64,000 bases of DNA from Streptomyces sp. A0642. GTDB taxonomy: Bacteria > Actinomycetota > Actinomycetes > Streptomycetales > Streptomycetaceae. Below the pieces are notes generated by a model, which was not told where the DNA came from, ran no database searches, and was given only the letters and a program-made list of their open reading frames with translations. Of this stretch, positions 24,933-32,454 are shown in pieces; position 1 is the first letter of the stretch, and the number at the start of each line of letters is the position of its first letter. The position numbers and the translations under genes were made by a program. The stretch covers positions 26,810 to 90,809 of the forward strand of contig NZ_SSBL01000026.1 in assembly GCF_004795105.1 (NCBI RefSeq), in the 5' to 3' direction.

Positions 24933-26464
24933 CGGCCTTCCCCGTCGATCATCTCGGTCAGTACCTGCCGGGCGTTCTTCCCGTGCAGGCTCAGCGGCAG
25001 TTCGTCCAGGACGCGGCACAGCGCGGGCACCTTGGCCGACTCCAGGCGCTCGGCCAGTTCCTTCAGGACGGTGTGGGGCGCGAGCTCGGTCTCGGCGAAG
25101 ATGACCAGGTCGCGGGTGTCGGTGGGCGGCAGCGCCGTGGCGGTGCGCACTCCGGGGATGTCCATGGCGGCGGCCTCGATCTCCACCGTGCTCATCCGGA
25201 TGCCCTTGCGCTTGAACATGTCGTCGCGGCGGCCCTCGAAGTAGAGGTAGCCGTCCTCGTCGAGCCGGCCGTAGTCGCCGGTGTGCAGCCGCAGCGCCCC
25301 GGTCTCCGGGTCGGGACGGAAGGTGCGCGCCGAGAGTTCGGGGCGGCGCCAGTAGCCGGGCATGACGTGCGGGCCCACCGCCACGATCTCGCCGGTCTCC
25401 CCGGGGGGGAGGGACCGGCCCTCGGCGTCGAGGATCAGGACACGGGTGCCGGGCAGGGGCAGGCCCACCGACCGGGGGCGCTCGTACTCCTGGTCCGGCG
25501 GCATGATCGAGACGCGCTTGCACTCCGTCTGACCGAACTGGCGGACCACCTGTACGCCGGGGAACGCCTCGCGCAGCGCGGTCACCGCGTGATCGGGCAG
25601 GGCCGCGCCGGTGTTGGTGAACATCCTGACCGGGGGCGGGTCCTGGGTGTCACGCCGGGCGAGGGTGCCGATCATCGTGGCCAGCGAGGGCACGATGGGT
25701 ACCACGGTGGCCCCGGTCTCGCGCATCCGCCGCAGCAGGACGAGGTCGGACTCGCCGCCGTCCAGGACCAGTTGGGAGCGTCCCAGGCAGGCGAGCAGCA
25801 CCTTGTAGAGGCCGTAGTCCCAGGAGATGGGGAAGCGGCAGAAGACGACGTCGTCCGGCCGGTAGCCCAGCACCTCCTGGATGGCCCGGGAGGCGAAGGT
25901 GACCTGCGCGTGCGGGCAGACGACCGCCTTGGGGGCGGCGGTGCTGCCGGAGGTGTAGACGAGGAACGCGATGTCGTCGGTGCTGATGTCGAGGGGCGCG
26001 GGCGCGGGGCGTCCCGCGGCCTCCTCGACGTCGGGCCAGATCGCCGCGAGGTCGTGCACGGGGAGGGCGGCCGCCCGGCCGAGGACGTCGGTGGTGGGGC
26101 CGTCGCCGATGATCAACGAGGGTTCGGCGTCCGCGATGACGGATCGGAGGTGGTACTCCTTCATCGCCGGGTTGAGCGGCACCAGGATCACGCCGACGCG
26201 CGAGGCCCCGTAGACCATGGCCACCAGCTCGCGCCGGCTGGGGAGCTGCACGACCAGCCGGTCACCGCGCGCCGCGCCCTGCCCGGTGAGCCAGGCGGCG
26301 AAGCCGTGGCTGAGCTCGGCCATCCGCCGGTACGTCACCTCGCCGGCGGCATCGTGCAGGCATGGCGCGTCCGGGGTGTCCGCGGTCGCGTCGTCGAGCA
26401 GGGAATGGACCGTCCCGCCGCTCCCGTGCGCCGTCGGCGCGTAAGTGGTGTTCGGATTCTCCAC
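24929..26464 (-). CDS. Acyl-adenylating ligase for the beta-amino acid starter (VinN-like)
   Basis: A 511-aa stand-alone adenylation enzyme of the ANL superfamily. Visible motifs: P-loop VYTSGSTAAPK (170-179), QFGQTECKRV (A5), HTGDYGRLDEDGYLYFEGR (A7/A8) and the catalytic Lys496 in LHGKNARQVL (A10). By analogy with VinN it should adenylate 3-methylaspartate and load it on a carrier protein before decarboxylation; the substrate is inferred from the neighbouring mutase and decarboxylase, not read from binding-pocket residues. No free-standing carrier protein gene is in the window. The ATG at 26464 is followed by a polar N-terminus (MENPNTTYAP). A strong hairpin lies 94 bp upstream of it, so expression from the P450-ferredoxin side may be limited. 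The downstream decarboxylase is translationally coupled. Confidence 0.88.
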   Translation of the reverse strand: MENPNTTYAPTAHGSGGTVHSLLDDATADTPDAPCLHDAAGEVTYRRMAELSHGFAAWLTGQGAARGDRLVVQLPSRRELVAMVYGASRVGVILVPLNPAMKEYHLRSVIADAEPSLIIGDGPTTDVLGRAAALPVHDLAAIWPDVEEAAGRPAPAPLDISTDDIAFLVYTSGSTAAPKAVVCPHAQVTFASRAIQEVLGYRPDDVVFCRFPISWDYGLYKVLLACLGRSQLVLDGGESDLVLLRRMRETGATVVPIVPSLATMIGTLARRDTQDPPPVRMFTNTGAALPDHAVTALREAFPGVQVVRQFGQTECKRVSIMPPDQEYERPRSVGLPLPGTRVLILDAEGRSLPPGETGEIVAVGPHVMPGYWRRPELSARTFRPDPETGALRLHTGDYGRLDEDGYLYFEGRRDDMFKRKGIRMSTVEIEAAAMDIPGVRTATALPPTDTRDLVIFAETELAPHTVLKELAERLESAKVPALCRVLDELPLSLHGKNARQVLTEMIDGEGR

Positions 26465-26557
26465 GGTTCCAACGTCGCTTTCCGGAGTGGGTGGCGAGCG
26501 GGCCGCGCCGTCGCGCGACGGGGGCCGGGGCTCTTCGAGGGTCGTGGGGGCGGAACA

Positions 26558-26598
26558 GCCGGGGCACGGGCCCGGAGGGGGCGGGCCCGTGCCCCGGC
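26558..26598 (-). terminator. Strong GC hairpin between ferredoxin and ligase genes
   Basis: A perfect 17-bp inverted repeat (arms 26558-26574 and 26582-26598, 7-nt loop), nearly all G and C, 23 bp past the ferredoxin stop. There is no T-tract, which is common in Streptomyces. It could end transcription of the upstream P450-ferredoxin genes, act as a partial terminator, or stabilise the upstream mRNA's 3' end. Confidence 0.7.
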
Positions 26599-26620
26599 TT
26601 CCGGGGAGGCGGCCGACGCC

Positions 26621-26815
26621 TCAGTCGGCGACGCTCAGCGCCCCGACCGGGCAGACGTTGACGGACTCCAGGACTTCGTCGCGCAGCTTCTCGTCCGGCG
26701 TCTCGATCAGCAGCACCACCTTGCCGTCCTCGTCGTTCTGGTCGAAGACGGCCGGCGAGGTGATCACACAGGAACCGGCGGCGACACAGCGTTCTTTGTC
26801 GACGATCACACGCAT
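26621..26815 (-). CDS. [3Fe-4S] ferredoxin, P450 partner
   Basis: A 64-aa ferredoxin of the short Streptomyces type. Three cysteines (Cys10, Cys16, and Cys55 in CPVGA) with VAAGS between the first two give the C-x5-C...CP arrangement of [3Fe-4S] ferredoxins, where the fourth ligand is missing. It would pass electrons from a flavoprotein reductase to the P450 encoded just upstream; the truncated reductase at the left edge of the window is a candidate donor. The ATG at 26815 follows AAAGGAG at a good distance, and the gene begins 12 bp after the P450 stop, so the two are very likely co-transcribed. Acidic residues such as DQNDEDG fit a P450 docking surface. Confidence 0.95.
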   Translation of the reverse strand: MRVIVDKERCVAAGSCVITSPAVFDQNDEDGKVVLLIETPDEKLRDEVLESVNVCPVGALSVAD

Positions 26816-26827
26816 GGGAAAACTCCT

Positions 26828-28057
26828 TTACCAGGTCACCGGAAGCTCGTGGACGCCGTCGATGAGGGCGTTGGCCTTGAAGGGCAGTTCGTCCAGGGCC
26901 GCGGCGAGACGCAGTCCGGGGATGCGCCGCAGCAGGGTCGTGAAGACGACCTCCAGCTGCATGCGGACGAGCATCTGACCCGCGCACTGGTGGCGTCCGA
27001 AGCCGAACGCGACGTTGTGGCGTGCCTCGCGGCGGGTCAGGTCCAGGGTGTTGGGGTCCTTGAAGACCGCCGGGTCGTGGTTGGAGGCGGAGAGCGAGCA
27101 GATGACGCCCTCGCCCTTGCGGATCAGCTGGCCGCCGATCTCGGCGTCCTCCAGGGCCACGCGCACGGTGCCGTGGTCGGAGATGCTGGAGTAGCGCGAC
27201 AGTTCGTCGACGGCCTGACCCGAGAGTTCCGGGTGCGCGCGGAGCCAGTCGGCCTGCTCGGGGTGCTGGAGGAGGACGAGCGCACCGATGGAGATGCCGT
27301 TGACCGTGCTCTCGTGACCGGCCGCGATCATGGCCCGTACGAGGGCGCTGATGTCGGCCGGCTCCAGCTCGTTCTTCTCCCCGTTGCGCTGGAGCAGACT
27401 GCTGATCAGGTCGTCGCCGGGATTCTTCTGCCGCTCGGCGATCAGCTCGTACAGCAGCACCTCGACCTCGGCGTTGGCCGAGGCGTGCTCCTCGGCGCTG
27501 CCCTGGGTGACGAGGAGGGTGACCCAGCGGTGGAACAGGTCGCGCGACTCGTGCGGAACCCCGGTCAGCTCACACATGCCGATGGAGGGGACGGGCATGG
27601 ACAGCATGGTGACCAGGTCCACCGGGCCGCCCTGGGCCAGCATCGCGTCGATGCACTCGTCGACGATCTCCTGGGTGCGCGGCCGCATCGCCTCGACGCG
27701 CTTCACGCTGAGTTCCGGCATCAGCATCATGCGGTGCGCGGTGTGTTCCGGCGGATCCATGTGGAGCAGAGCGGGCTTGACCTTGCCGAGCAGTTCCATG
27801 GGGAAGTGGAACTGGAGGGGGTAGCCGGGGTCGGCCATGTTGGAGCTGAACCGCGGGTCGACCAGCATCTGCCGGACGTCCTCGTAGCGGGTGAGGAGCC
27901 AGGCCTCGCGGCCGTTGAACTTGAGCTTGACCCGGGAGACCGGCTCGGTCTCCCGCAGTACCGCGTACTCCGGTGCGGGGTCGAGGGGGCAGCCGGTGCG
28001 CTCCAGGGGGAAGGGGCGGGGCTGGGCGTGCGGACACGCGTCGACGAGATCGGACAT
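26828..28057 (-). CDS. Cytochrome P450 monooxygenase
   Basis: A 409-aa soluble bacterial class I P450. The heme ligand is Cys358 in FGFGRHQCAGQ; the I-helix oxygen-activation motif is AGHEST (246-251) and the K-helix ExxR is ELSR (285-288). MDPPEHTAHRMM fits the usual C-helix region. ATG at 28057 is preferred over one 20 codons upstream because GGAGAAGGAACC stands before it, and the extra upstream peptide is not P450-like. Its job is probably a late hydroxylation or epoxidation of the polyketide; no sequence feature predicts the position. It is followed after 12 bp by its ferredoxin and preceded after about 50 bp by the isomerase-like gene, all on one strand. Confidence 0.95.
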   Translation of the reverse strand: MSDLVDACPHAQPRPFPLERTGCPLDPAPEYAVLRETEPVSRVKLKFNGREAWLLTRYEDVRQMLVDPRFSSNMADPGYPLQFHFPMELLGKVKPALLHMDPPEHTAHRMMLMPELSVKRVEAMRPRTQEIVDECIDAMLAQGGPVDLVTMLSMPVPSIGMCELTGVPHESRDLFHRWVTLLVTQGSAEEHASANAEVEVLLYELIAERQKNPGDDLISSLLQRNGEKNELEPADISALVRAMIAAGHESTVNGISIGALVLLQHPEQADWLRAHPELSGQAVDELSRYSSISDHGTVRVALEDAEIGGQLIRKGEGVICSLSASNHDPAVFKDPNTLDLTRREARHNVAFGFGRHQCAGQMLVRMQLEVVFTTLLRRIPGLRLAAALDELPFKANALIDGVHELPVTW

Positions 28058-28109
28058 GGTTCCTTCTCCAGAGGTCTCTGCGCTCGGTGGGTAGGGGGTG
28101 GCGGCGCTC

Positions 28110-28973
28110 TCAGCCACGGGCCTTCTCGAGGGAGGCGCGCACGGCGGCGGCGGTGCGGGCGATGTTCTCGCTGAGCGGCAGGGCCCGCAGCTCGGCGGAG
28201 AGGACCTCCACGGACGGGGTGACGTCGACGCCCTTGGCGTCCAGGGTGCGCAGCAGCCCGGTGATGTCGCAGTCGCCGTCGCCGGGCAGCAGCCGGCCGC
28301 TGAGGACCTCGTTCATGACATCGGGGGACGGGGTGCGCGGGGCGTCCCCGAACTCCACCGCCGCGATCTGCGAGCCCGTGAGCTGGTCGATCGAGGCGAG
28401 GCCCGTCGGGTCGCGGAACAGGTGCCACATGTCGATGAGCAGACCGGCGTTCGGGCGGTCGGCGGCGACGATGATGTCGGAGGCGACCTGGTAGGTGAAG
28501 CCGGGCATCACGGCCATGGCCTCCAGCGAGATGCCCAGGCCGCGTGCGGCGGCACGGTCGCACATCGCGCCGAAGCGCTCGACGAGGACCTCGGTGGGCG
28601 GCATCTCGACGCCGGGCGGGTACACCGCGCAGGACTTGACGGTGGGAATGCCGGCCAGGACGGCGAGTTCGAACAGGCGGGTCTCCGACTCCAGGGCGGC
28701 TCCGCTCTCCGCCGGTCCGGCGTTCCAGCCGAACAGGACCTCCAGCTCGTGCAGCCGGATGCCGTACTCGGAGAGCAGGCCGCGCAGCTTGTCCGCCGAG
28801 TGGTCCGCCAGGAACGCCTCCAGCTCCTCGACGCTCATGCCCATCGAGACGCAGTCGTTCTCGGCCAGCGCCGCCAGGCGCTCCTCCAGCGTGTACCGCA
28901 CCGGCTCCTGCCAGGCCGACCCGGTCAGCTGCAGATAGGCGAATCCCAGGTCGGTCCTGTTCAGAAGGGTCAT
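28110..28973 (-). CDS. Xylose isomerase-like TIM-barrel protein, function unknown
   Basis: A 287-aa protein of the sugar phosphate isomerase/epimerase (AP endonuclease 2-like) TIM-barrel type. Segments GISLEAMAVMPGFTY, ADRPNAGLLIDMWHL and IAAVEFGDAP correspond to the barrel strands that carry the metal ligands Glu, Asp/His and Glu, so it probably keeps a divalent metal site. The ATG at 28973 (MTLLNRTD) follows GAGAGG; upstream in-frame codons give only a Pro/Ala-rich tail. It sits between the acyltransferase and the P450 on the same strand and is likely co-transcribed. The standard 3-methylaspartate starter route has no known step needing such an enzyme, so the substrate is open: it may act on a sugar precursor, on a polyketide tailoring step, or on a hydroxy acid. 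Confidence 0.85.
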   Translation of the reverse strand: MTLLNRTDLGFAYLQLTGSAWQEPVRYTLEERLAALAENDCVSMGMSVEELEAFLADHSADKLRGLLSEYGIRLHELEVLFGWNAGPAESGAALESETRLFELAVLAGIPTVKSCAVYPPGVEMPPTEVLVERFGAMCDRAAARGLGISLEAMAVMPGFTYQVASDIIVAADRPNAGLLIDMWHLFRDPTGLASIDQLTGSQIAAVEFGDAPRTPSPDVMNEVLSGRLLPGDGDCDITGLLRTLDAKGVDVTPSVEVLSAELRALPLSENIARTAAAVRASLEKARG

Positions 28974-29090
28974 GGTGTACCTCTCGCTCGAAAAGTCCGC
29001 GGCCGGTCCTGGTGGAGGTGGCTGGGTCGCGGCGCCGGCCTGGGCGCGTCCCACCGGAGGTGTGCCGGTTCCCGGTCTGCCGGGCACCGC

Positions 29091-30038
29091 TCAGGCGGCG
29101 AGGCTCCGGCGGACGGGCTGGAGCGCCGTCCTCGGGTCCACCGCGACGACGTCGAAGTTCCCGGTGGTGACCGGAACCCGGCCGAAGAGGCTGTCCGGGC
29201 CGGCGACGTAGAGCTTGCCGACGCCATGGCGGCGCAGCGCGTCGACGACGGCGGGCCATCGGACCGGACGGACGAAGCCGTCCAGCAGCATGGTGCGGAC
29301 CTGCTCGCCGGTGGTCAGCAGGGTGCCGTCCTGGTCGGCGACGACCGGGATCCGGGGATCGTGGAAGGTCAGCGGGGCGAAGAGTTCCTCCTCGGCCCGC
29401 CGCCGCAGAGGGGCGAAGACGCTCGCGTGCATCGGCGGGCGCATCGTGTAGAGCGGCAGTCCGCCGACCGAACGCAGCCGCTTGCCGAGCCACTCCAGCA
29501 CGGACTCGCGCAGCGACACCATGTAGAAGTCCTCGTCGACGTGGCAGGCGATCTCGTACCACTCGCCGCGCTCGTCGAGTTCGGCGAGCACCCGGTCCAG
29601 TTCGGGGCGCGGGACGCGGGTGAAGGAGTGCGTGACGACGTCGCGGTGGTTCTCGGCGAACCAGGACTCCAGGAGCCTGGCCCAGCCGGCGGTCAGGCGG
29701 ACCGCGTCGGCGAAGTCCAGGACGCCGGTGTGGGCCGCCGCGGTCTTGCCGCCGAAGCTGGGTCCGACGCAGAGGGCGGGCTGCGGGTCGAACCGGTCCT
29801 GCGCCCAGGTGGCGAGGGCCAGGCAGTTGACGAGGAAGGCGACCTGCGCGTACTCGCTGTAGTCGCCCTCGGTGTCGCGGTAGCGGTCGACGAGCGAGTA
29901 GCCGAGCGCGTCGTCGGCCTCGGCCACGAGGCGGCGGGCCACCGGGTTGATCAGCATGAACTTGGCCGAGTCCTGGAAGCGCGTGGGGCTCATGCCGGGG
30001 AAGACCAGCGCACCGCCGGTGCGGAAGTCGTGTCTCAT
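29091..30038 (-). CDS. Stand-alone acyltransferase for starter transfer (VinK-like)
   Basis: A 315-aa single-domain acyltransferase of the malonyl-CoA:ACP transacylase fold. It opens with ALVFPGM, carries a modified nucleophile motif CVGPSFGGK (Ser94, where PKS ATs have GHSxG) and has a second catalytic-type His in PPMHASVF (His204). The 110-residue spacing matches VinK (Ser106/His218). In vicenistatin biosynthesis VinK moves the protected aminoacyl starter from the free carrier VinL to the loading ACP of the first PKS. The lone loading ACP of the PKS in this window (Ser76) is the obvious acceptor. First gene of the leftward transcript, facing the divergent promoter; ATG at 30038 with AGGA before it. 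A malonyl-CoA transacylase role is less likely because the arginine-containing malonyl motifs and GHSxG are absent. Confidence 0.88.
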   Translation of the reverse strand: MRHDFRTGGALVFPGMSPTRFQDSAKFMLINPVARRLVAEADDALGYSLVDRYRDTEGDYSEYAQVAFLVNCLALATWAQDRFDPQPALCVGPSFGGKTAAAHTGVLDFADAVRLTAGWARLLESWFAENHRDVVTHSFTRVPRPELDRVLAELDERGEWYEIACHVDEDFYMVSLRESVLEWLGKRLRSVGGLPLYTMRPPMHASVFAPLRRRAEEELFAPLTFHDPRIPVVADQDGTLLTTGEQVRTMLLDGFVRPVRWPAVVDALRRHGVGKLYVAGPDSLFGRVPVTTGNFDVVAVDPRTALQPVRRSLAA

Positions 30039-30479
30039 GGTGTCCTGCCCTTCAGCACGTCGTTCCGGAGCGATCAGCCCGTCGGGCGCTTCGTGTCCGA
30101 ACCGGTCGGGATCCAGGCTGGGGTCTGCCCGCCGCCGCCAAAACCCCTAAGGTTCGCGGGTCCCAATTCCATTGACGCCCCCCTGTCACGGCCGCTCGGC
30201 GCCCCGTCGGCCGGGCGGCGTCAAGGGACTTCGCTTCCATCGGGTGAGGGCGTGCGGAGCCCCTAAGGGTCCTCGGTGGAGGCGGGCAGGCCGGGGGGCG
30301 GTGCCGGGGCGGCGGCCTGCGCGCGGGCGCGGGGCGGGCACCCCCCCTAGGGCCGGTGCCGGGCAACTTAGGGGAGGGCACGGGGATCGCACCGGGCCTT
30401 CAATGAGGGACGGTTGTCAGGATTCCGGCGCCGGTGCGAGCAGCCACCGCGCCCCGTCGAGCCTTGGATGGGTGGGACC
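30039..30479. promoter_or_regulatory. Divergent promoter region with four CCCYTARGG-type motifs
   Basis: A 441-bp gene-free stretch between the acyltransferase (leftward) and the acyl-CoA carboxylase gene (rightward), so it must hold promoters for both directions. It contains CCCCTAAGG (30145-30153), CCCCTAAGGG (30260-30269), CCCCTAGGG (30345-30353) and CTTAGGGG (30367-30374, the reverse complement form). The second and third are near-perfect palindromes. No confident -35/-10 pair was seen. The repeated motif suggests direct control by a pathway regulator, most simply the LuxR/LAL protein at 34766-37489; this is inference. Confidence 0.6.
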
Positions 30480-32090
30480 ATGACAGTGATTCAGGACGCC
30501 CCGGCGAACAGCGGTGGTGACGACTCGGCGAAGCCCCGGCCGGATCTGCGCTCGCTGGTGGCTCAGGCGGCGGAGCTGAAGGCCGCGGCGCACGAGGGGA
30601 TGGGCCCCCGCTCGACGGAACAGCAGCACGCGCGTGGGAAGTTGACCGCTCCGGAGCGACTGGAACTGCTCTTCGACGCGGGTACGTTCCAGGAGGTGGA
30701 GTCGCTGCGGCGGCACCGGTCCACGGGATTCGGCCTGGAGCACCGGCGGCCGGGCGGGGACGGGGTGATCACCGGGTGGGGCCTGGTGCACGGCCGTACG
30801 GTGTTCGCGTACGCGCATGACTTCAGGGTCTTCGGCGGCTCGCTGGGCGAGGCGCACGCGCAGAAGATCCACAAGGTGATGGACCTGGCGATCGCGTCCG
30901 GCGCGCCGCTGGTGGGACTGAGCGACGGGGCCGGAGCCCGGATCCAGGAGGGGGTGACGGCGCTCGCCGGGTACGGCGGGATCTTCCGCCGCAATGTGCG
31001 GGCGTCCGGGGTGATTCCCCAGATCAGCGTGATCCTCGGACCGTGCGCGGGCGGCGCCACCTACTCGCCGGCGCTCACCGACTTCGTCTTCATGGTGCGC
31101 GGCATCTCGCAGATGTACATCACCGGCCCGGACGTGGTCCAGGCCGTCACGAACGAGCGGGTGACGCACGAGCAGCTGGGCGGGGCGGAGGTCCACGCCA
31201 CGGTCTCCGGTGCGGCCGGCTTCGTGTACGACGACGAGGCGGAGTGCCTGGACGAGGTCAGGCACCTGCTCTCCCTGCTGCCCGCCAACAACCGCGAGCT
31301 GCCTCCGGAGTCGCCGACCGACGACCCCGCGGACCGGCGGTGCGAGGCGCTGCTGAATCTGGTGCCGCACCACGCCAACCAGTCGTACGACATGCGCGCG
31401 GTGATCCGGGAGATCGTCGACGACGAGGACTTCTTCGAGGTCCACGCACAGTGGGCCACCAACATCATCTGCGCGCTGGCCCGGCTGGACGGCCACACGG
31501 TCGGCATCGTGGCGAACCAGCCCGCCGCGCAGGCCGGGGTGCTGGACATCCACGCCTCGGAGAAGGCGGCGCGGTTCGTCCAGACCTGTGACGCGTTCAG
31601 CATCCCCCTGGTCACGCTGGTCGACGTGCCGGGCTTCCTGCCGGGCACCGACCAGGAGCACCAGGGCATCATCCGGCACGGCGCGAAGCTGCTCTACGCC
31701 TACTGCGACGCGACCGTGCCCCGCGTCCAGGTGATCCTGCGCAAGGCGTACGGCGGGGCGTACATCGTCATGGACTCGCGCTCCATCGGGGCCGACCTGT
31801 CCTTCGCCTGGCCGACCAACGAGATCGCGGTGATGGGCGCGGAGGGCGCGGCCAACATCGTCTTCCGCAGGGAGATCGCCGCCGCGCCGGATCCCGCGGC
31901 GGCCCGCGAGCAGCGCATCAAGGAGTACCAGCAGGAGCTGATGCACCCGTACTACGCGGCCGAACGCGGTCTGGTCGACGACGTGATCGATCCCGCCGAG
32001 ACCCGTGCGGTGCTGGCGCGTTCCCTGGCGATGCTGCGGCCCAAGGACGCGCCCGTCCCGGCCCGCAAGCACGGCAACCCCCCGACCTGA
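30480..32090 (+). CDS. Acyl-CoA carboxylase, beta (carboxyltransferase) subunit
   Basis: A 536-aa carboxyltransferase subunit of the acetyl/propionyl-CoA carboxylase family (usual length about 530). Recognisable motifs include ARGKLTAPERLELLFD near the N-terminus, GGASxGxG-type GLSDGAGARIQEG, GPCAGGATYSPALTDF, VDVPGFLPGTDQEHQGI and RKAYGGAYIVM with SRSIGADLSFAWP. It transfers carboxyl groups from biotin to acyl-CoA and would raise the malonyl-CoA (or methylmalonyl-CoA) supply; all ATs in this window look malonyl-specific. The ATG at 30480 follows GGGTGGGA; in-frame codons run further up but lack homology. An epsilon-like subunit follows at once. No biotin-carrying alpha subunit is nearby, so it presumably uses the housekeeping one. 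Confidence 0.93.
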   Translation: MTVIQDAPANSGGDDSAKPRPDLRSLVAQAAELKAAAHEGMGPRSTEQQHARGKLTAPERLELLFDAGTFQEVESLRRHRSTGFGLEHRRPGGDGVITGWGLVHGRTVFAYAHDFRVFGGSLGEAHAQKIHKVMDLAIASGAPLVGLSDGAGARIQEGVTALAGYGGIFRRNVRASGVIPQISVILGPCAGGATYSPALTDFVFMVRGISQMYITGPDVVQAVTNERVTHEQLGGAEVHATVSGAAGFVYDDEAECLDEVRHLLSLLPANNRELPPESPTDDPADRRCEALLNLVPHHANQSYDMRAVIREIVDDEDFFEVHAQWATNIICALARLDGHTVGIVANQPAAQAGVLDIHASEKAARFVQTCDAFSIPLVTLVDVPGFLPGTDQEHQGIIRHGAKLLYAYCDATVPRVQVILRKAYGGAYIVMDSRSIGADLSFAWPTNEIAVMGAEGAANIVFRREIAAAPDPAAAREQRIKEYQQELMHPYYAAERGLVDDVIDPAETRAVLARSLAMLRPKDAPVPARKHGNPPT

Positions 32091-32109
32091 GTCCAGTGAG
32101 GAGTGACCG

Positions 32110-32343
32110 ATGACCCCTGACCCCTTCACCCCCGCGGCCGGAGCCGCGGAGCCGGACCGCACGGGCCCGGCCCTGCGCTTCCTCGGCAGCGTGCCCTCCG
32201 CGGAGGAGATCGCCGCGGTGACGACCGCGCTGCTGAGCCTGCGCCGCGCTCCGGCGCCGGGTCCGGACACCCGGCGGGGCGCCGCGCCCCGGTGGAGCGC
32301 AGCGCTCCCCTACCGGCCGCCCGGAAGCTGGGCGGCGCGATGA
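32110..32343 (+). CDS. Acyl-CoA carboxylase epsilon-like small subunit
   Basis: A 77-aa protein starting ATG at 32110 after GAGGAGTGACCG, 19 bp past the carboxylase beta stop. It has the sparse epsilon-subunit pattern: a hydrophobic start (LRFLGSVPSAEEIAAVTTAL), a variable middle rich in Pro/Arg/Gly, and a C-terminal W...LPYRPPGSWAAR. In actinomycetes such subunits bind the beta hexamer and raise carboxylase activity. The short, disordered sequence gives little else to judge, but position and ending are typical. Confidence 0.8.
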   Translation: MTPDPFTPAAGAAEPDRTGPALRFLGSVPSAEEIAAVTTALLSLRRAPAPGPDTRRGAAPRWSAALPYRPPGSWAAR

Positions 32344-32454
32344 GACCCCTCGCCGGCCGCGGACGTCCGGTCCGCCGCAGCCGTCGAGGCAGCCGACCCC
32401 ACCGGACCGCCCGACCCGACCACGACAGCGACAGAAGAAGGAAGTAGAGCACTG

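Noticed and set aside
30417..32270. Long minus-strand frame opposite the acyl-CoA carboxylase gene
   Set aside because: The carboxylase reading on the plus strand has full family motifs; the opposite frame has none.
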